A stretch of 64,000 bases of DNA from DASVTU01 sp036387415 (GTDB lineage: Bacteria; Acidobacteriota; Blastocatellia; Pyrinomonadales; Pyrinomonadaceae), in NCBI GenBank assembly GCA_036387415.1, contig DASVTU010000039.1:186001-250000 (forward strand), in the 5' to 3' direction. The notes under the pieces were generated by a model. That model did not search any database. It was given only the letters and a program-made list of their open reading frames with translations, and had not been told where the DNA came from. A program made the position numbers and the translations under genes. How positions within the stretch are numbered: the stretch's first letter is position 1; each line of letters begins with the position of its first letter. Positions 22,404-31,273 of this stretch are shown here, in pieces.

Positions 22404-23669
22404 ATGATAAATCACAGGAGCGCAAAATCAACTCTTATTTGCGGGGCAAACTTGAAAGCCTTTCTCGTCGCAGCGTTGTCAGCCGTCGCCGCTGTTGCGG
22501 TTATCGCTTCTGCGTCGGCGACCACTCAAACCAAGATGCCAAAAGAAGCGACAAGGCCACGCGCGCGTGAGGCGGGAGTGGTTGTAGGCGTGCTGCCGAC
22601 GGGCGCGCTCAATGCGATAACGGATGTCGCGGGCGTCCGCGTCGGACACACGACGCTCGTACGCGGCGACAACATTCGTACGGGCGTCACCGCCGTCGTG
22701 CCGCACGCGGGCAATCTCTTTCGTGAGAAAGTGCCGGGCGCGGTCTTCATCGGCAACGCCTTCGGCAAACTCGCAGGCTCGACACAGGTCAACGAACTCG
22801 GCGAAATCGAAACGCCGATAGTCCTGACCTCCACGCTCGGCGTGCCGCGCGCCGCCGATGCCGTTCTCGACTACATGCTTGCGCTTCCCGGCAACGAAGA
22901 CGTGCAATCCATCAATCCGCTCGTCGGCGAAACCAACGACGGCGCTTTGAACGACGTACGCGGTCGTCATGCCGGACGCGACGAAATGTTGGCGGCGATT
23001 CGGAATGCGCGCGAGGGCGCGGTCGAGGAAGGCGCGGTAGGCGCGGGCACGGGCACGGTCGCGTTCGGGTTCAAGGGCGGCATCGGCACGGCGTCTCGCA
23101 AGTTGCCGTCGTCGCTCGGCGGCTATACCGTCGGCGTGCTGGTGCAGACAAACTTCGGTGGCATCCTCCAAATCAACGGCGCTCCCGTCGGGCGCGAACT
23201 CGGTCGCTTCTATCTCAAAGACCAACTCCAACGCGCCAGCGCCGACTCGCGCGCAGTAGAAGATAATGCTGACGGGTCAATCATCATCGTTGTAGCGACG
23301 GACGCGCCGGTCGATGCGCGCAACCTCCGTCGCATGGGCGCACGCACGATGTTTGGACTCGCACGCACGGGCGCGGCGGCGACCAACGGAAGCGGCGACT
23401 ATGCCATCGCGTTCTCCACCGCGACGGAAGTGCGCGTCCGCGCGTCGCAGGGCGACGCGGGGCGTCGGTTGCGCGAGGTGAAGTTGCTCGACAACGATGC
23501 GATGTCGCCGTTGTTTCTGGCCGTCATCGAGGCCACCGAGGAGGCCATTTATAATTCGCTCTTTCGCGCCACCACCATGACGGGGCGCGGGCGCACGGTG
23601 GAAGCCCTGCCGCTCGATAAAACGCTCGACATCCTACGCAAATACAACGCGCTGGATTTGAAGAGATGA
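22404..23669 (+). CDS. P1 family peptidase (DmpA/aminopeptidase-like), exported
   Basis: About 421 residues from ATG 22404. An internal TTG at 22452 would start directly at a signal peptide (LKAFLVAALSAVAAVAVIAS). The P1 fold follows: GALNAITDVAGVRVGHTTL, TGVTAVVPHAGNLFREKVPG, INPLVGETNDGALND, a glycine-rich GAVGAGTGTVAFGFKGGIG, and the nucleophile region TNGSGDYAIAF, where Ser of GSGD is the autoprocessing N-terminal nucleophile in DmpA-type enzymes. Substrates in this family are N-terminal D- or beta-amino peptides; the one here is unknown. Export makes a periplasmic peptidase likely. ATG 22404 and TTG 22452 are both plausible; no good ribosome binding site decides. Confidence 0.88.
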   Translation: MINHRSAKSTLICGANLKAFLVAALSAVAAVAVIASASATTQTKMPKEATRPRAREAGVVVGVLPTGALNAITDVAGVRVGHTTLVRGDNIRTGVTAVVPHAGNLFREKVPGAVFIGNAFGKLAGSTQVNELGEIETPIVLTSTLGVPRAADAVLDYMLALPGNEDVQSINPLVGETNDGALNDVRGRHAGRDEMLAAIRNAREGAVEEGAVGAGTGTVAFGFKGGIGTASRKLPSSLGGYTVGVLVQTNFGGILQINGAPVGRELGRFYLKDQLQRASADSRAVEDNADGSIIIVVATDAPVDARNLRRMGARTMFGLARTGAAATNGSGDYAIAFSTATEVRVRASQGDAGRRLREVKLLDNDAMSPLFLAVIEATEEAIYNSLFRATTMTGRGRTVEALPLDKTLDILRKYNALDLKR

Positions 23670-23788
23670 TTTAGTGTAGGCTTGTTTCGGCGCGTAGTTC
23701 GGTGCATCTGCGCGCCCACGGATAGCATCTTAATAACCGCAGGGCAAATGCGGGAAATCCCCTTAAAAAACGGAGAGAAAAGATTTAC

Positions 23789-24526
23789 ATGAAAGAATTT
23801 CCTTCACAAAATCAACGTTACAACCAGCAACGGGCGTGGCCGCCGCAGGACGCGTTTGGCGCGATGCAAACGCCGACGGCGCAACATGCGACCGTCGCCG
23901 AGCGCATGAGTTTTGTGCGTAAAGTGTACGCGCTGTTTTTTGCGGCGACGCTGTTTGCTATCGGCGGCGTGGCGATTGGCATGAGTTCGATGGAACTGAT
24001 GCAAGCAATCGCCAGCCATCCGTGGATTACACTGCTTCTCTTAATCGGCGGCGTGTGGGGCGCGGAAGCGGTGCGCCACGTGCGCGGCGTCAATCTCGTC
24101 GCTCTCTTCGGCTTCACGACCCTGACGGGCGTCATCATTTCGCCGCTCATGTTTATCGTGAGCCAAAGAAATCCGGCGTCGATACTTCAGGCGGGCGTGC
24201 TGACGGTCGGCATCTTCGGCGCACTGACGGCTTACGTCTTTATCTCGAAGCGAGATTTCAGTTTCCTGAGAGGGATGGTGACGGTCGGGTTGGTCGTGGT
24301 GGTGCTCGCCGCGTTGTTGAATATGTTCATGGCTTCGAGCGCGCTCGGCTTCGGCATCGCCGCCGCGTCGCTGTTGCTCTTTTCGGGTTTCGTGCTCTAC
24401 GACACCTCGAACATCATTCGCCGCTACCCCACGAACGAATACGTCGCAGGCGCATTGTCGCTCTACCTCGACGCCTTCAACATCTTCCTCGCGCTGATTC
24501 GACTCCTCAACGCGGGCAGACGTTAA
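23789..24526 (+). CDS. Bax inhibitor-1/YccA family membrane protein
   Basis: Protein of 245 residues with seven predicted helices, beginning after a 40-residue Gln/Pro-rich cytoplasmic leader. Family features include VYALFFAATLFAIGG, the LFGFTTLTGVIISPLMFIVS region, ALTAYVFISKRDFSFL, SGFVLYDTSNIIRR and LYLDAFNIFLALIRLL. The last motif, with paired Asp, is typical of the TMBIM group, which acts as pH-sensitive calcium leak channels or FtsH-interacting proteins in bacteria. GGAGAGAA lies nine bases before the ATG. It is a stand-alone gene between the P1 peptidase and the convergent Oar-like receptor. Confidence 0.9.
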   Translation: MKEFPSQNQRYNQQRAWPPQDAFGAMQTPTAQHATVAERMSFVRKVYALFFAATLFAIGGVAIGMSSMELMQAIASHPWITLLLLIGGVWGAEAVRHVRGVNLVALFGFTTLTGVIISPLMFIVSQRNPASILQAGVLTVGIFGALTAYVFISKRDFSFLRGMVTVGLVVVVLAALLNMFMASSALGFGIAAASLLLFSGFVLYDTSNIIRRYPTNEYVAGALSLYLDAFNIFLALIRLLNAGRR

Positions 24527-24529
24527 AGC

Positions 24530-24620
24530 AGGGATGAGGGATGAAAGCATGACTGTTAAGCGTCAGCGTTCATTCTGAATCACTATTCCTCTCGTCTCTC
24601 AGCCCTCAGCTTTCACCTCT
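24530..24620. repeat. Weak heptad hairpin array
   Basis: Left arm aagcagg/gatgagg/gatgaaa/gcatga (24530-24552), right arm tctcagccctcagctttca (24597-24615). Pairing is imperfect. It starts 4 bases after the BI-1 gene stop, ahead of a strong terminator. Confidence 0.55.
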
Positions 24621-24625
24621 TAAAG

Positions 24626-24662
24626 AAAAGGCGGGCGCTCACACATGAGCGCCACGCCTTTT
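24626..24662. terminator. Bidirectional terminator
   Basis: aaaaggcg and gcgctca pair with tgagcgc and acgcctttt across a short loop, between the convergent BI-1 gene and the Oar-like gene. T runs flank both sides. Confidence 0.8.
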
Positions 24663-24685
24663 GTGTTTTGCGGAAAGCGACGAGA

Positions 24686-27600
24686 TTAGAAGTCGAACTT
24701 GATGGCTAGTTGCAACTCGCGGTTGGCGCTGGCAACCGACGTGAGAAAACTGCGCGGCGTGCCGAAGGCGGCGGACGCGGCAGGACGCCGCAGGGTAAAT
24801 GTGCCGTTGGCGTTGAAGGTTGCGCCCGTCAGGAAGTTTGTGTTGACGAGGGCGACGTTGGCGCGGTTGAAGATGTTGAAGCCTTCCAGAATCAGACGCA
24901 GACGCATGGATTCACGTAGACGGATGATGCGCGTGATGCGCGCGTCGAACTGGTAGGTGGCAGGCGTGCGAAACTCGTTGCGAGCGGTTCCGGGAAGGCG
25001 GTCGTTACGCGAGTTGCCGTCGCGGTTGAGGTCGAAGCCGAGCGTGGCGCTGTAGGGGAAGCCGGATTGAAGTTGCGCGATGCCGGAGAAGACGTAATCG
25101 CTAAGGAGCGCGCGGACGAAGCCGTTATCGCTATGCGTGAAGCGTCCGGTGATGTAGACGGGACTAAAGACGAAGCGATGCGGTAGGTCAACGTCGGAGA
25201 TGCCGTAGTCTTCGCGGATGTTGAATTGGTTCTGGACAATCTTGGCGTCGTCGCCGCCGCCGGGAACCACTGCGGTCTGGTCGGGTCGGTCGTCGCGCGC
25301 CCGTGAGAAGGTGTAGGCGGCGCTGAACTGGAAGTGGCCGGAGAAACGTCGCTTGGCTTCAATCGCAAGCGCATCGTAGCGCGAATTTCCGGTGCCCTCG
25401 AAGAGATTGATGCGGTTGTAGTTGGCGAAGGGACGGAGCGGGGTGGTCGAAGTGAATCGCGCAGTGGCAGTTGCACCAGTGCCGGGGAAACGAGTGAAGG
25501 TAAACGTGTTCGACGTACCGCTTTCGGTAACGGTCACTTCCGTAGGCTGAAAGAGATTGATGTCGCGCGTGCGCGAGAGATGCACGCCTTTGTAGAAAAG
25601 ATAGGTGGCGGAGATGCTGGTATTGGGCAGGATTTCGTGCTCGAAACCGAGTCGTCCCTGTTGGACGTAGGGCTGCTCGTAGTTGTCTGCAAAGAGAAAG
25701 AGGTCTGGACGACCCGTGTTGGCTCCGGGCGGCAGAGCCGTGAGCACGTTGGGATAGACCAGACCCGCAGCCGCGATGGCAGCGGTGCTTGAGAGCGTGA
25801 TGCCGTTGGTTTGAATGCCGTTGCCGCTATGCGCCGTGCCGAGCATGATGCCCGTGGTGCGACCATAGAAGATGCCGTAACCGCCGCGCACGACCGTCCG
25901 CTCGCTGAACGCATAACTGAAGCCGAGACGCGGCGCGATGTTGTTGTCGTCCTGCGGAGGTCGTCCGGTGTCGATGCCAGCAGCGAGAAGAACGGGGTCG
26001 GTGTTCTTAATCGGCGGACGCTTCATGTGTTGATTGTCGTAGCGCAAGCCCGCGTTGATGGTGAGCTTGGGTGTTGCGCGCCAGTCGTCTTGAATGTAGG
26101 CGGCGTAGTCTTCGCTGTTGGGATGCGTGGTCGCGCCGGAAGTGCCCGCTCCGGCGAAGCGTTGCGTGAAACTCGACGGACGATTGGCGGCGAAATCGGC
26201 GAGACTGTTGAAACCGTAGATGCCGCCGAAGGAACCGGGGAAGAAATTGAGGATACGGTCGAAGAGAAAATCGACGCCGACTTTGGCGACGTGTGCGCCG
26301 CGTACGTAGGAGAGATTGTTGACGAACTGGGCGCGGCGAATCGTCGTCTCGCGCGGGCTGAAGTTGTTGCGTCCGATGAAGAGTGTGCCGAAGTCCGTAC
26401 GAATCTGCGCTTCCGGGTCGGTGCTGTTGGCCTCGCCGGGTTCGGCGTCGCGCGCAAACTGGAAACGAAATTCGTTGACGACGCGCGGCGTCAGCGTCGA
26501 AGCGAGTGTGCCGGAGAAGGTGGTGGTGCGTGCGAGGCTGTCGCCGGAATGTTCTTCGGCGGCGAGCGAACCGGTGAACTCGTTGTTGACGCCCGTGAAA
26601 TTCTGTCGGTTGAAACGCAGGGTAAGCTGGTTGTTGTGATTGATAGATGTATCGACCTTGACCATGTAAACGTCCTGGTCGCGGTTGACGGCGTAAGGGC
26701 TAAGTCTGGAACCGAGCGTGGATTGCAACGCGAGTGGAATCGCGGGCGGTTCAAGGACGTTGGTGAAGTTGGTGCGTTGGCCGTCGTAGATGAAGAAGAA
26801 GAAGGCGCGATTTTTGACGATGGGGCCGCCGAGCACGCCGCCGTACTGATTAATCTGCGAGGGCGCGCGTTTGTTGGGTCGCGGCTGTCCGGTGGGCGTA
26901 GTAGAAGCGATGAGGTTGGGGGCGTTGGCGTTGAGGGATTCGTCGCGGAAGTATTCAAAGAGCGAGCCGTGAAACTCGTTGGTGCCGCTCTTGGTGATGG
27001 CGTTGGTGAGCGAGCCGCCCGCGCGTCCGAACTCCGCCGAGAAGCCATTCTGGTTAACCTGAAACTCCTGCACAGACTCCTCCGAAAACTGGTAGGGCGG
27101 ACGCACGCCCGTGCGCCCGAACGCCTGACCGAAGAAGCTGTTGTTGTTGTCAACGCCGTCCACTTGAAGATTGTTGAGGGTTCCCTTCTGCCCGCCGACG
27201 CTCAAATCGCCGACGCGCGTCGGGTCGCGGACGACCGCCGGTGTGAGCGTGGCGAAGTCGAGATAGTTGCGGCCACTGACGGGCAAGTTTTCGATGGCGC
27301 GTTGGTTGACGGTGGACGAGACGGAAGTGCGCGTGGTTTCGACGACCTGCCCGTCAGCCTCGACGTTAATCGTGATGGTGTCGGCTCCGGCGAGAGCCAT
27401 CTGAATATCCAACGGCGTTTTGCCGCCAACCGTCACTTGCACGTTAGTCAAAGTGGTCGGCTGGAAGCCCGTCGTCGCAGAGGTTTTCACGTTGTACGAA
27501 CCCGGCGGCAAGAGGATTAGACGGTAGTTGCCTTCATCGTCGGTCGTCGCGCTTTTCTCGAAGCCCGTCGCCGCGTTGGTCGCCGTCACGTTGATGCCGG

Positions 27601-27748
27601 GCATCACGGCGTTGTTCGGGTCGAGCACGCGTCCTTCGATGTTGCCTGTTGTCGCCTGCGATTGCGCGAACGCCGCTGAGGTCGTCAACAGAATGCACGC
27701 GCACCACACCAGCAGCCTTGCGAGAGCGGGGGGGAAGTTTCTCATCAT
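24686..27748 (-). CDS. Oar-like TonB-dependent receptor with carboxypeptidase regulatory domain
   Basis: About 1020 residues. A signal peptide (ARLLVWCACILLTTSAAFAQ) is followed by a carboxypeptidase-regulatory-like beta sandwich (about 30-115, IEGRVLDPNNAVMPGINVTA, GNYRLILLPPGSYNVKTSA). A plug-like domain follows with NLPVSGRNYLDFATLTP, VDGVDNNNSFFGQAFGRTGV and FSAEFGRAGGSLTNAITKSG. The rest is a large beta barrel ending in ELQLAIKFDF, with the terminal aromatic typical of outer-membrane proteins. Acidobacteriota carry many such proteins, probably importing large substrates or acting in adhesion. Start at 27748 (ATGATG) follows AGAGGAAC; the frame runs on upstream to 27970 without signal features. 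No TonB-box partner is adjacent. Confidence 0.9.
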   Translation of the reverse strand: MMRNFPPALARLLVWCACILLTTSAAFAQSQATTGNIEGRVLDPNNAVMPGINVTATNAATGFEKSATTDDEGNYRLILLPPGSYNVKTSATTGFQPTTLTNVQVTVGGKTPLDIQMALAGADTITINVEADGQVVETTRTSVSSTVNQRAIENLPVSGRNYLDFATLTPAVVRDPTRVGDLSVGGQKGTLNNLQVDGVDNNNSFFGQAFGRTGVRPPYQFSEESVQEFQVNQNGFSAEFGRAGGSLTNAITKSGTNEFHGSLFEYFRDESLNANAPNLIASTTPTGQPRPNKRAPSQINQYGGVLGGPIVKNRAFFFFIYDGQRTNFTNVLEPPAIPLALQSTLGSRLSPYAVNRDQDVYMVKVDTSINHNNQLTLRFNRQNFTGVNNEFTGSLAAEEHSGDSLARTTTFSGTLASTLTPRVVNEFRFQFARDAEPGEANSTDPEAQIRTDFGTLFIGRNNFSPRETTIRRAQFVNNLSYVRGAHVAKVGVDFLFDRILNFFPGSFGGIYGFNSLADFAANRPSSFTQRFAGAGTSGATTHPNSEDYAAYIQDDWRATPKLTINAGLRYDNQHMKRPPIKNTDPVLLAAGIDTGRPPQDDNNIAPRLGFSYAFSERTVVRGGYGIFYGRTTGIMLGTAHSGNGIQTNGITLSSTAAIAAAGLVYPNVLTALPPGANTGRPDLFLFADNYEQPYVQQGRLGFEHEILPNTSISATYLFYKGVHLSRTRDINLFQPTEVTVTESGTSNTFTFTRFPGTGATATARFTSTTPLRPFANYNRINLFEGTGNSRYDALAIEAKRRFSGHFQFSAAYTFSRARDDRPDQTAVVPGGGDDAKIVQNQFNIREDYGISDVDLPHRFVFSPVYITGRFTHSDNGFVRALLSDYVFSGIAQLQSGFPYSATLGFDLNRDGNSRNDRLPGTARNEFRTPATYQFDARITRIIRLRESMRLRLILEGFNIFNRANVALVNTNFLTGATFNANGTFTLRRPAASAAFGTPRSFLTSVASANRELQLAIKFDF

Positions 27749-27990
27749 ACGTTCCTCTTTGGAGAATGGATTCGGCGGGCAACGGAGAAATGCCCGAAAG
27801 ATACGTCGAACGAAACCTCGCGATGCGTTACAAGACTGAACGAAAACCGCGACTCGCCACACGCGCGCGACGCGCATCCGATTTCGACCCGACGTTGGTT
27901 GGAGATAGTATGCGGGCGGGGGGCAGAGGTCAAGGAAGCGTCCGACTGTTGACGCCGCGATTGACGCCATCGTGCTTCGCTTTCATCAAA

Positions 27991-28024
27991 CAAAAAGAGC
28001 GGCCCCTTCCGAGAGTGACCGCTC
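27991..28024 (-). terminator. Terminator of the glycosyltransferase gene
   Basis: On the minus strand gagcgg (28024-28019) pairs with ccgctc (28002-27997), followed by TTTTTG. It stands 25 bp past the glycosyltransferase stop. The rest of the 300-bp gap up to the Oar-like start (27749-27990) holds no convincing gene. Confidence 0.7.
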
Positions 28025-28048
28025 CGGCAAACGTCTCTTCAATACCAC

Positions 28049-29767
28049 TCACGCGCCGCGACCCGAAGCGAACGGATGCCACAAATCCTGTAGGCTCTTG
28101 ATGTTCATCGTCTGCAATAGGCTCATCGTGCCGATGTAGGCATATCCGAAGCAGAACAGCGAGAGGAACGGAATCGTGCCCCACAAAGACATGTGCGCGG
28201 CGTAGAGGATGGCAAGTAGGAAATAGACGGCGAAAGCGAGTTCGAGAAGCGGCAGCAGCCCTCGTTTGCGTCGATACTTTTTGCGCTTCCACGTCGCATC
28301 GGTCGCCGCTTCGACCATGTACTTCGGCGTCCGCACAAACTCCGATTTGATACCGAGCAAGGCTTCGAGCACGGCGCGCGCGTTCGAGAAAGCGAGGCCG
28401 ATGCCGACCGCCATCACCAGCGGCAAGTGAAGCAGACGCGTCCGGCGCGTCTTCGGCGGGTCGAGATACCAGACCGCCGAGCCGTAAAAAAGGATGACCG
28501 AAAGCGTCGAGAAGAAAAGCACTGGCACATCGAACAGCATCAGGTTAAGAAAGCCTTGCTGGTAGCGAACGAGCAGGAGTGGGAATTGCAGAAAACTGAC
28601 GAGTATCATCAATGGATAACTGATGTTGCCCGTCAGACGAAAGAACATTTCGAGTTTGACGCGAAACGGCAAGGCCGCGCGCCAGATGCGCGGATAGAGT
28701 TTCAAACCGACTTGCATGACGCCCTTCGCCCAGCGTCGCTGCTGCGCTTTGAAGGCGTTAATCTCGACGGGGATTTCGGAAGGCGCGTCTTCGTCAAGCA
28801 GGTAGACGAAGCGCCAGCCCATCAACTGCGCGCGAAATGAAAGGTCTGTGTCTTCGGTGAGCGTGTCGTGCTGCCAGCCGCCGGAGAGTTCGATGGTGCG
28901 CCGACGCCAGATGCCAGCCGTGCCGTTGAAATTGAAGAAGCCGCCCGTGCGATTCCTGACCGTCTGTTCGATGACGAAATGGCCGTCGAGCATGATGGTT
29001 TGAAGGCGTGTGAGAAGATTGTACGAGCCGTTGATGTGCGACCAACGCATCTGCGCGCAGCCGACGGTCGGGTCGGTGAAATGATGGACGAGCTTTCGCA
29101 GGCAGTCGGGCTTGGGCACAAAATCAGCGTCGAAGATGGCGACGAGTTCGCCCTTGGCCGTCTTGAGTCCGTTCTCTAGCGCGCCCGCCTTGAAGCCCGT
29201 GCGGTCTGCGCGATGGATGTAACAAATGTCGAAACCCTTCTGTCGGTAAGCCTCGACCGTCGCCGTCGCCACGCCTTGCGTCTCGTCCGTCGAATCGTCG
29301 AGCACTTGAATTTCCAGACGCTCACGCGGGTAATCAAGCGCCGTCACCGCTTCGAGCAGACGCTCGACGACGTACATCTCGTTAAAGAGCGGAAGCTGCA
29401 CGGTGATGTGCGGCAACGCATCTGCCGCGTAATGCGCCTTCGGTTGCGGCCCTAATTTGCGGTAACGCCAAAAGTCCACGACCTGCTTGATGCGATACGC
29501 GCCGTAGATGGCGAGCACGCCGAGAATCGTGAAATAGGCGATGAGAATCGTCCAGTCGAAGGCGTCGAGACGGTAGAGTGGGCTGATGTTGCCCGCCGTT
29601 TTGACGACCGTCTCGTCGATAAACTTGTGCAGCGATTCGTCAATGGCGAGCGCCGGGAAAAGAGGGAAGGCGGAAGTTAACATCACAGTGATTCTCAAAA
29701 AACTCCAAAACCAGAACGCCGTCAGTCTCCAAAACTTGCGCCCCGCATGGCGAGATGATTTCTCCAT
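28049..29767 (-). CDS. Membrane glycosyltransferase, GT2 (cellulose-synthase-like)
   Basis: Protein of 572 residues. N-terminal hydrophobic stretches (about 12-38 and 68-90) precede a GT2 catalytic domain. All processive-type motifs are present: VLDDSTDET (first Asp), FDADFVPKPD (DxD), TEDTDLSFRAQLMGWR (catalytic base) and QQRRWAKGVMQ (QxxRW). At least four transmembrane helices follow, for example LLHLPLVMAVGIGLAFSNAR and LFCFGYAYIGTMSLLQ. The arrangement is that of bacterial cellulose/glucomannan-synthase-like proteins that polymerise and export a polysaccharide. Products cannot be inferred. ATG 29767 gives the longest product; ATG 29683 (MLTSAFP) has a somewhat better ribosome binding site. 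Confidence 0.88.
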   Translation of the reverse strand: MEKSSRHAGRKFWRLTAFWFWSFLRITVMLTSAFPLFPALAIDESLHKFIDETVVKTAGNISPLYRLDAFDWTILIAYFTILGVLAIYGAYRIKQVVDFWRYRKLGPQPKAHYAADALPHITVQLPLFNEMYVVERLLEAVTALDYPRERLEIQVLDDSTDETQGVATATVEAYRQKGFDICYIHRADRTGFKAGALENGLKTAKGELVAIFDADFVPKPDCLRKLVHHFTDPTVGCAQMRWSHINGSYNLLTRLQTIMLDGHFVIEQTVRNRTGGFFNFNGTAGIWRRRTIELSGGWQHDTLTEDTDLSFRAQLMGWRFVYLLDEDAPSEIPVEINAFKAQQRRWAKGVMQVGLKLYPRIWRAALPFRVKLEMFFRLTGNISYPLMILVSFLQFPLLLVRYQQGFLNLMLFDVPVLFFSTLSVILFYGSAVWYLDPPKTRRTRLLHLPLVMAVGIGLAFSNARAVLEALLGIKSEFVRTPKYMVEAATDATWKRKKYRRKRGLLPLLELAFAVYFLLAILYAAHMSLWGTIPFLSLFCFGYAYIGTMSLLQTMNIKSLQDLWHPFASGRGA

Positions 29768-29915
29768 CTATCGACATGCAAGACGCCGTTCACGCGAAAC
29801 GAGCAGCGCCTTTCATTTAGAGACGCTGCCCGCATTGAGATGCACATTCTAACCGAACGGATGTCAGCCTCAAAGCCACCGATGCACGATAGGCAAGAGA
29901 CGATAAAGGACAAGC

Positions 29916-30000
29916 GACAATGGACGTTGGACGTTAGACGTTGGACGATGAAAAACGTCGTGCTTTTATCGTCGATTGTCCAAGGTCTATCGTCTATCTG
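29916..30000. repeat. Heptad hairpin array, GGACGTT words
   Basis: Left arm ggacgtt/ggacgtt/agacgtt/ggacgat; right arm cgtcgat/tgtccaa/ggtctat/cgtctat. It runs into the last codons and stop of the minus-strand gene at 29994 (residues SR then TAG lie in the array). Confidence 0.88.
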
Positions 30001-30503
30001 CTGAAATCGGGCGGCGGCACAGGCGGCGGAGTTGAGGGCGGCGCGGCGTCGGTGCCTCCCTGTGCGTTGCCCTTGAAGATGGACGCGCCGATGACGCCGC
30101 CGATGGTTGCGAGTCCGGTGATGAGCAACGCTGACGCCACGCCGACGATGAGCGTCATGGCGAAAATACTCATCGGCAGTTCAGCAGGTTGTCCCATCTG
30201 TCGCAGTTGTTCTTCGATTGCCGCCTGCAAGCGATTGCCGACGTACATCCCAATGATTGGAAAAACAATAACGAATGGTAATCCGCCGATTAACCCGGCC
30301 AACGCACCGAGCACCGCGCCCTCGCCCGGTCGCGCCGCAGTCGCAGACTTGCGGTTGTAGACGTAGACAGCCAACGCCCCACACACAAGCGCCCACACGC
30401 AGCAGAGAAAATTAAACCCCTTCACCGGTACGAGTATCGACAGTAAGGCCAGCAGAAGCAGTGCGCCGCCGCCGATGGCAGCAGCTTTTGTTTTATTGCT
30501 CAT
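29994..30503 (-). CDS. Hypothetical membrane protein
   Basis: Protein of 169 residues with four predicted transmembrane helices: AAIGGGALLLLALLSILVPV, VWALVCGALAVYVYN, AVLGALAGLIGGLPFVIVFP, and a last one around LIVGVASALLITGLATIGGV. Between the third and fourth is an amphipathic segment, AIEEQLRQMGQPAELPMSIF. The C-terminal tail is Pro/Gly-rich (PPSTPPPVPPP). The glycine-zipper-rich helices resemble DUF4199/DUF5518-type small membrane proteins, but I do not assign a family. The last residues and stop codon fall within a heptad hairpin array. It runs in the same direction as the neighbouring DUF2085 gene (gap about 90 bp). Confidence 0.7.
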   Translation of the reverse strand: MSNKTKAAAIGGGALLLLALLSILVPVKGFNFLCCVWALVCGALAVYVYNRKSATAARPGEGAVLGALAGLIGGLPFVIVFPIIGMYVGNRLQAAIEEQLRQMGQPAELPMSIFAMTLIVGVASALLITGLATIGGVIGASIFKGNAQGGTDAAPPSTPPPVPPPDFSR

Positions 30504-30591
30504 CGTGTTCTACACCTTCCTGTGAGTTGTTGTAAAAACTCAATCCACCCTCAACATTCAAAACCGCTTCGCCAACACGCACGAATCGAAC

Positions 30592-31155
30592 TTATGACAC
30601 GCGGCGGCGTTGTTTATCGGTCGCGGCATCGGCGAAGAGGCGTCGCCTGTGTATGTGGCTGAGTTCAATCGCGCCGGGCATGACGTAAAAGACCGATGCC
30701 GCGCCTGCGAGCGCGCCCGTCGCAAAACGCGACGCGTGCGTGTTCTCCCATAGCCCCGTGAAGCCAAGCGTGAAATCAACCGCGAGCGGCAGCACAGCCG
30801 CCAGTAACCACACGCGCGAAGGCACGTCCGTCCGTTGTAGAGAACGCATGAGCGGGTAAACCAACACGGACGCCGCAAACCCCGCATACACCCCGAAGCA
30901 ACGCGCACACACCGCCAACGGATGCCCCTCGACGTGGAATGAACGCTCCGGCATCTGATGACAAATCATCCCGAACGCCGCGTACACGACGCTCGACCAC
31001 ACGCCCGCGCGCACGCGCCCCAACGGCGCAAACAACGTCAACCCCACAAACACAAACGCCGACGTCACCACCACACCCCATGCCAACCACACCCGCGACG
31101 ACGCCACCTCGCCCCTCGCATACTGCGGAACATACTCGGAAACGTCTGCGCGCAT
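30592..31155 (-). CDS. DUF2085 family membrane protein
   Basis: Protein of 187 residues. It has a transmembrane helix near the N-terminus (VVVTSAFVFVGLTLFAPLG) followed by the DUF2085 signature CHQMPERSFHVEGHPLAVCA with CARCFGVYAGF. Further helices follow (SVLVYPLMRSL, WLLAAVLPLAVDFTLGFTG and a C-terminal one). DUF2085 proteins are small cysteine-containing membrane proteins of unknown function; the paired Cys and His suggest metal or redox chemistry. The ATG at 31155 lies just upstream of a heptad array that separates it from glpX, so it may share a transcript with glpX. Confidence 0.85.
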   Translation of the reverse strand: MRADVSEYVPQYARGEVASSRVWLAWGVVVTSAFVFVGLTLFAPLGRVRAGVWSSVVYAAFGMICHQMPERSFHVEGHPLAVCARCFGVYAGFAASVLVYPLMRSLQRTDVPSRVWLLAAVLPLAVDFTLGFTGLWENTHASRFATGALAGAASVFYVMPGAIELSHIHRRRLFADAATDKQRRRVS

Positions 31156-31178
31156 AACCTATCAATTGCAGAAAGTTC

Positions 31179-31273
31179 CAATTGCGGATTGCGGATTCAA
31201 GAAACCGAGAAAACAGCTTTCCGCCCTGCAAGCTAAGTGCTTTTCAATCCGCAATCCGCATTCCGCAATCTAA
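31179..31273. repeat. Heptad hairpin array, GCGGATT words, next to glpX stop
   Basis: Left arm aattgcg/gattgcg/gattcaa (31180-31200); right arm ttcaatccgcaatccgcat continuing attccgcaat (31243-31269). The glpX stop TAG (minus, 31272-31270) is immediately followed by the array. Confidence 0.88.

Noticed and set aside
25811..27520. 569-codon open frame antisense to the Oar-like receptor
   Set aside because: It has no family features, no promoter or ribosome binding site, and a composition typical of the complement of a high-GC gene; the receptor on the other strand has clear domains.
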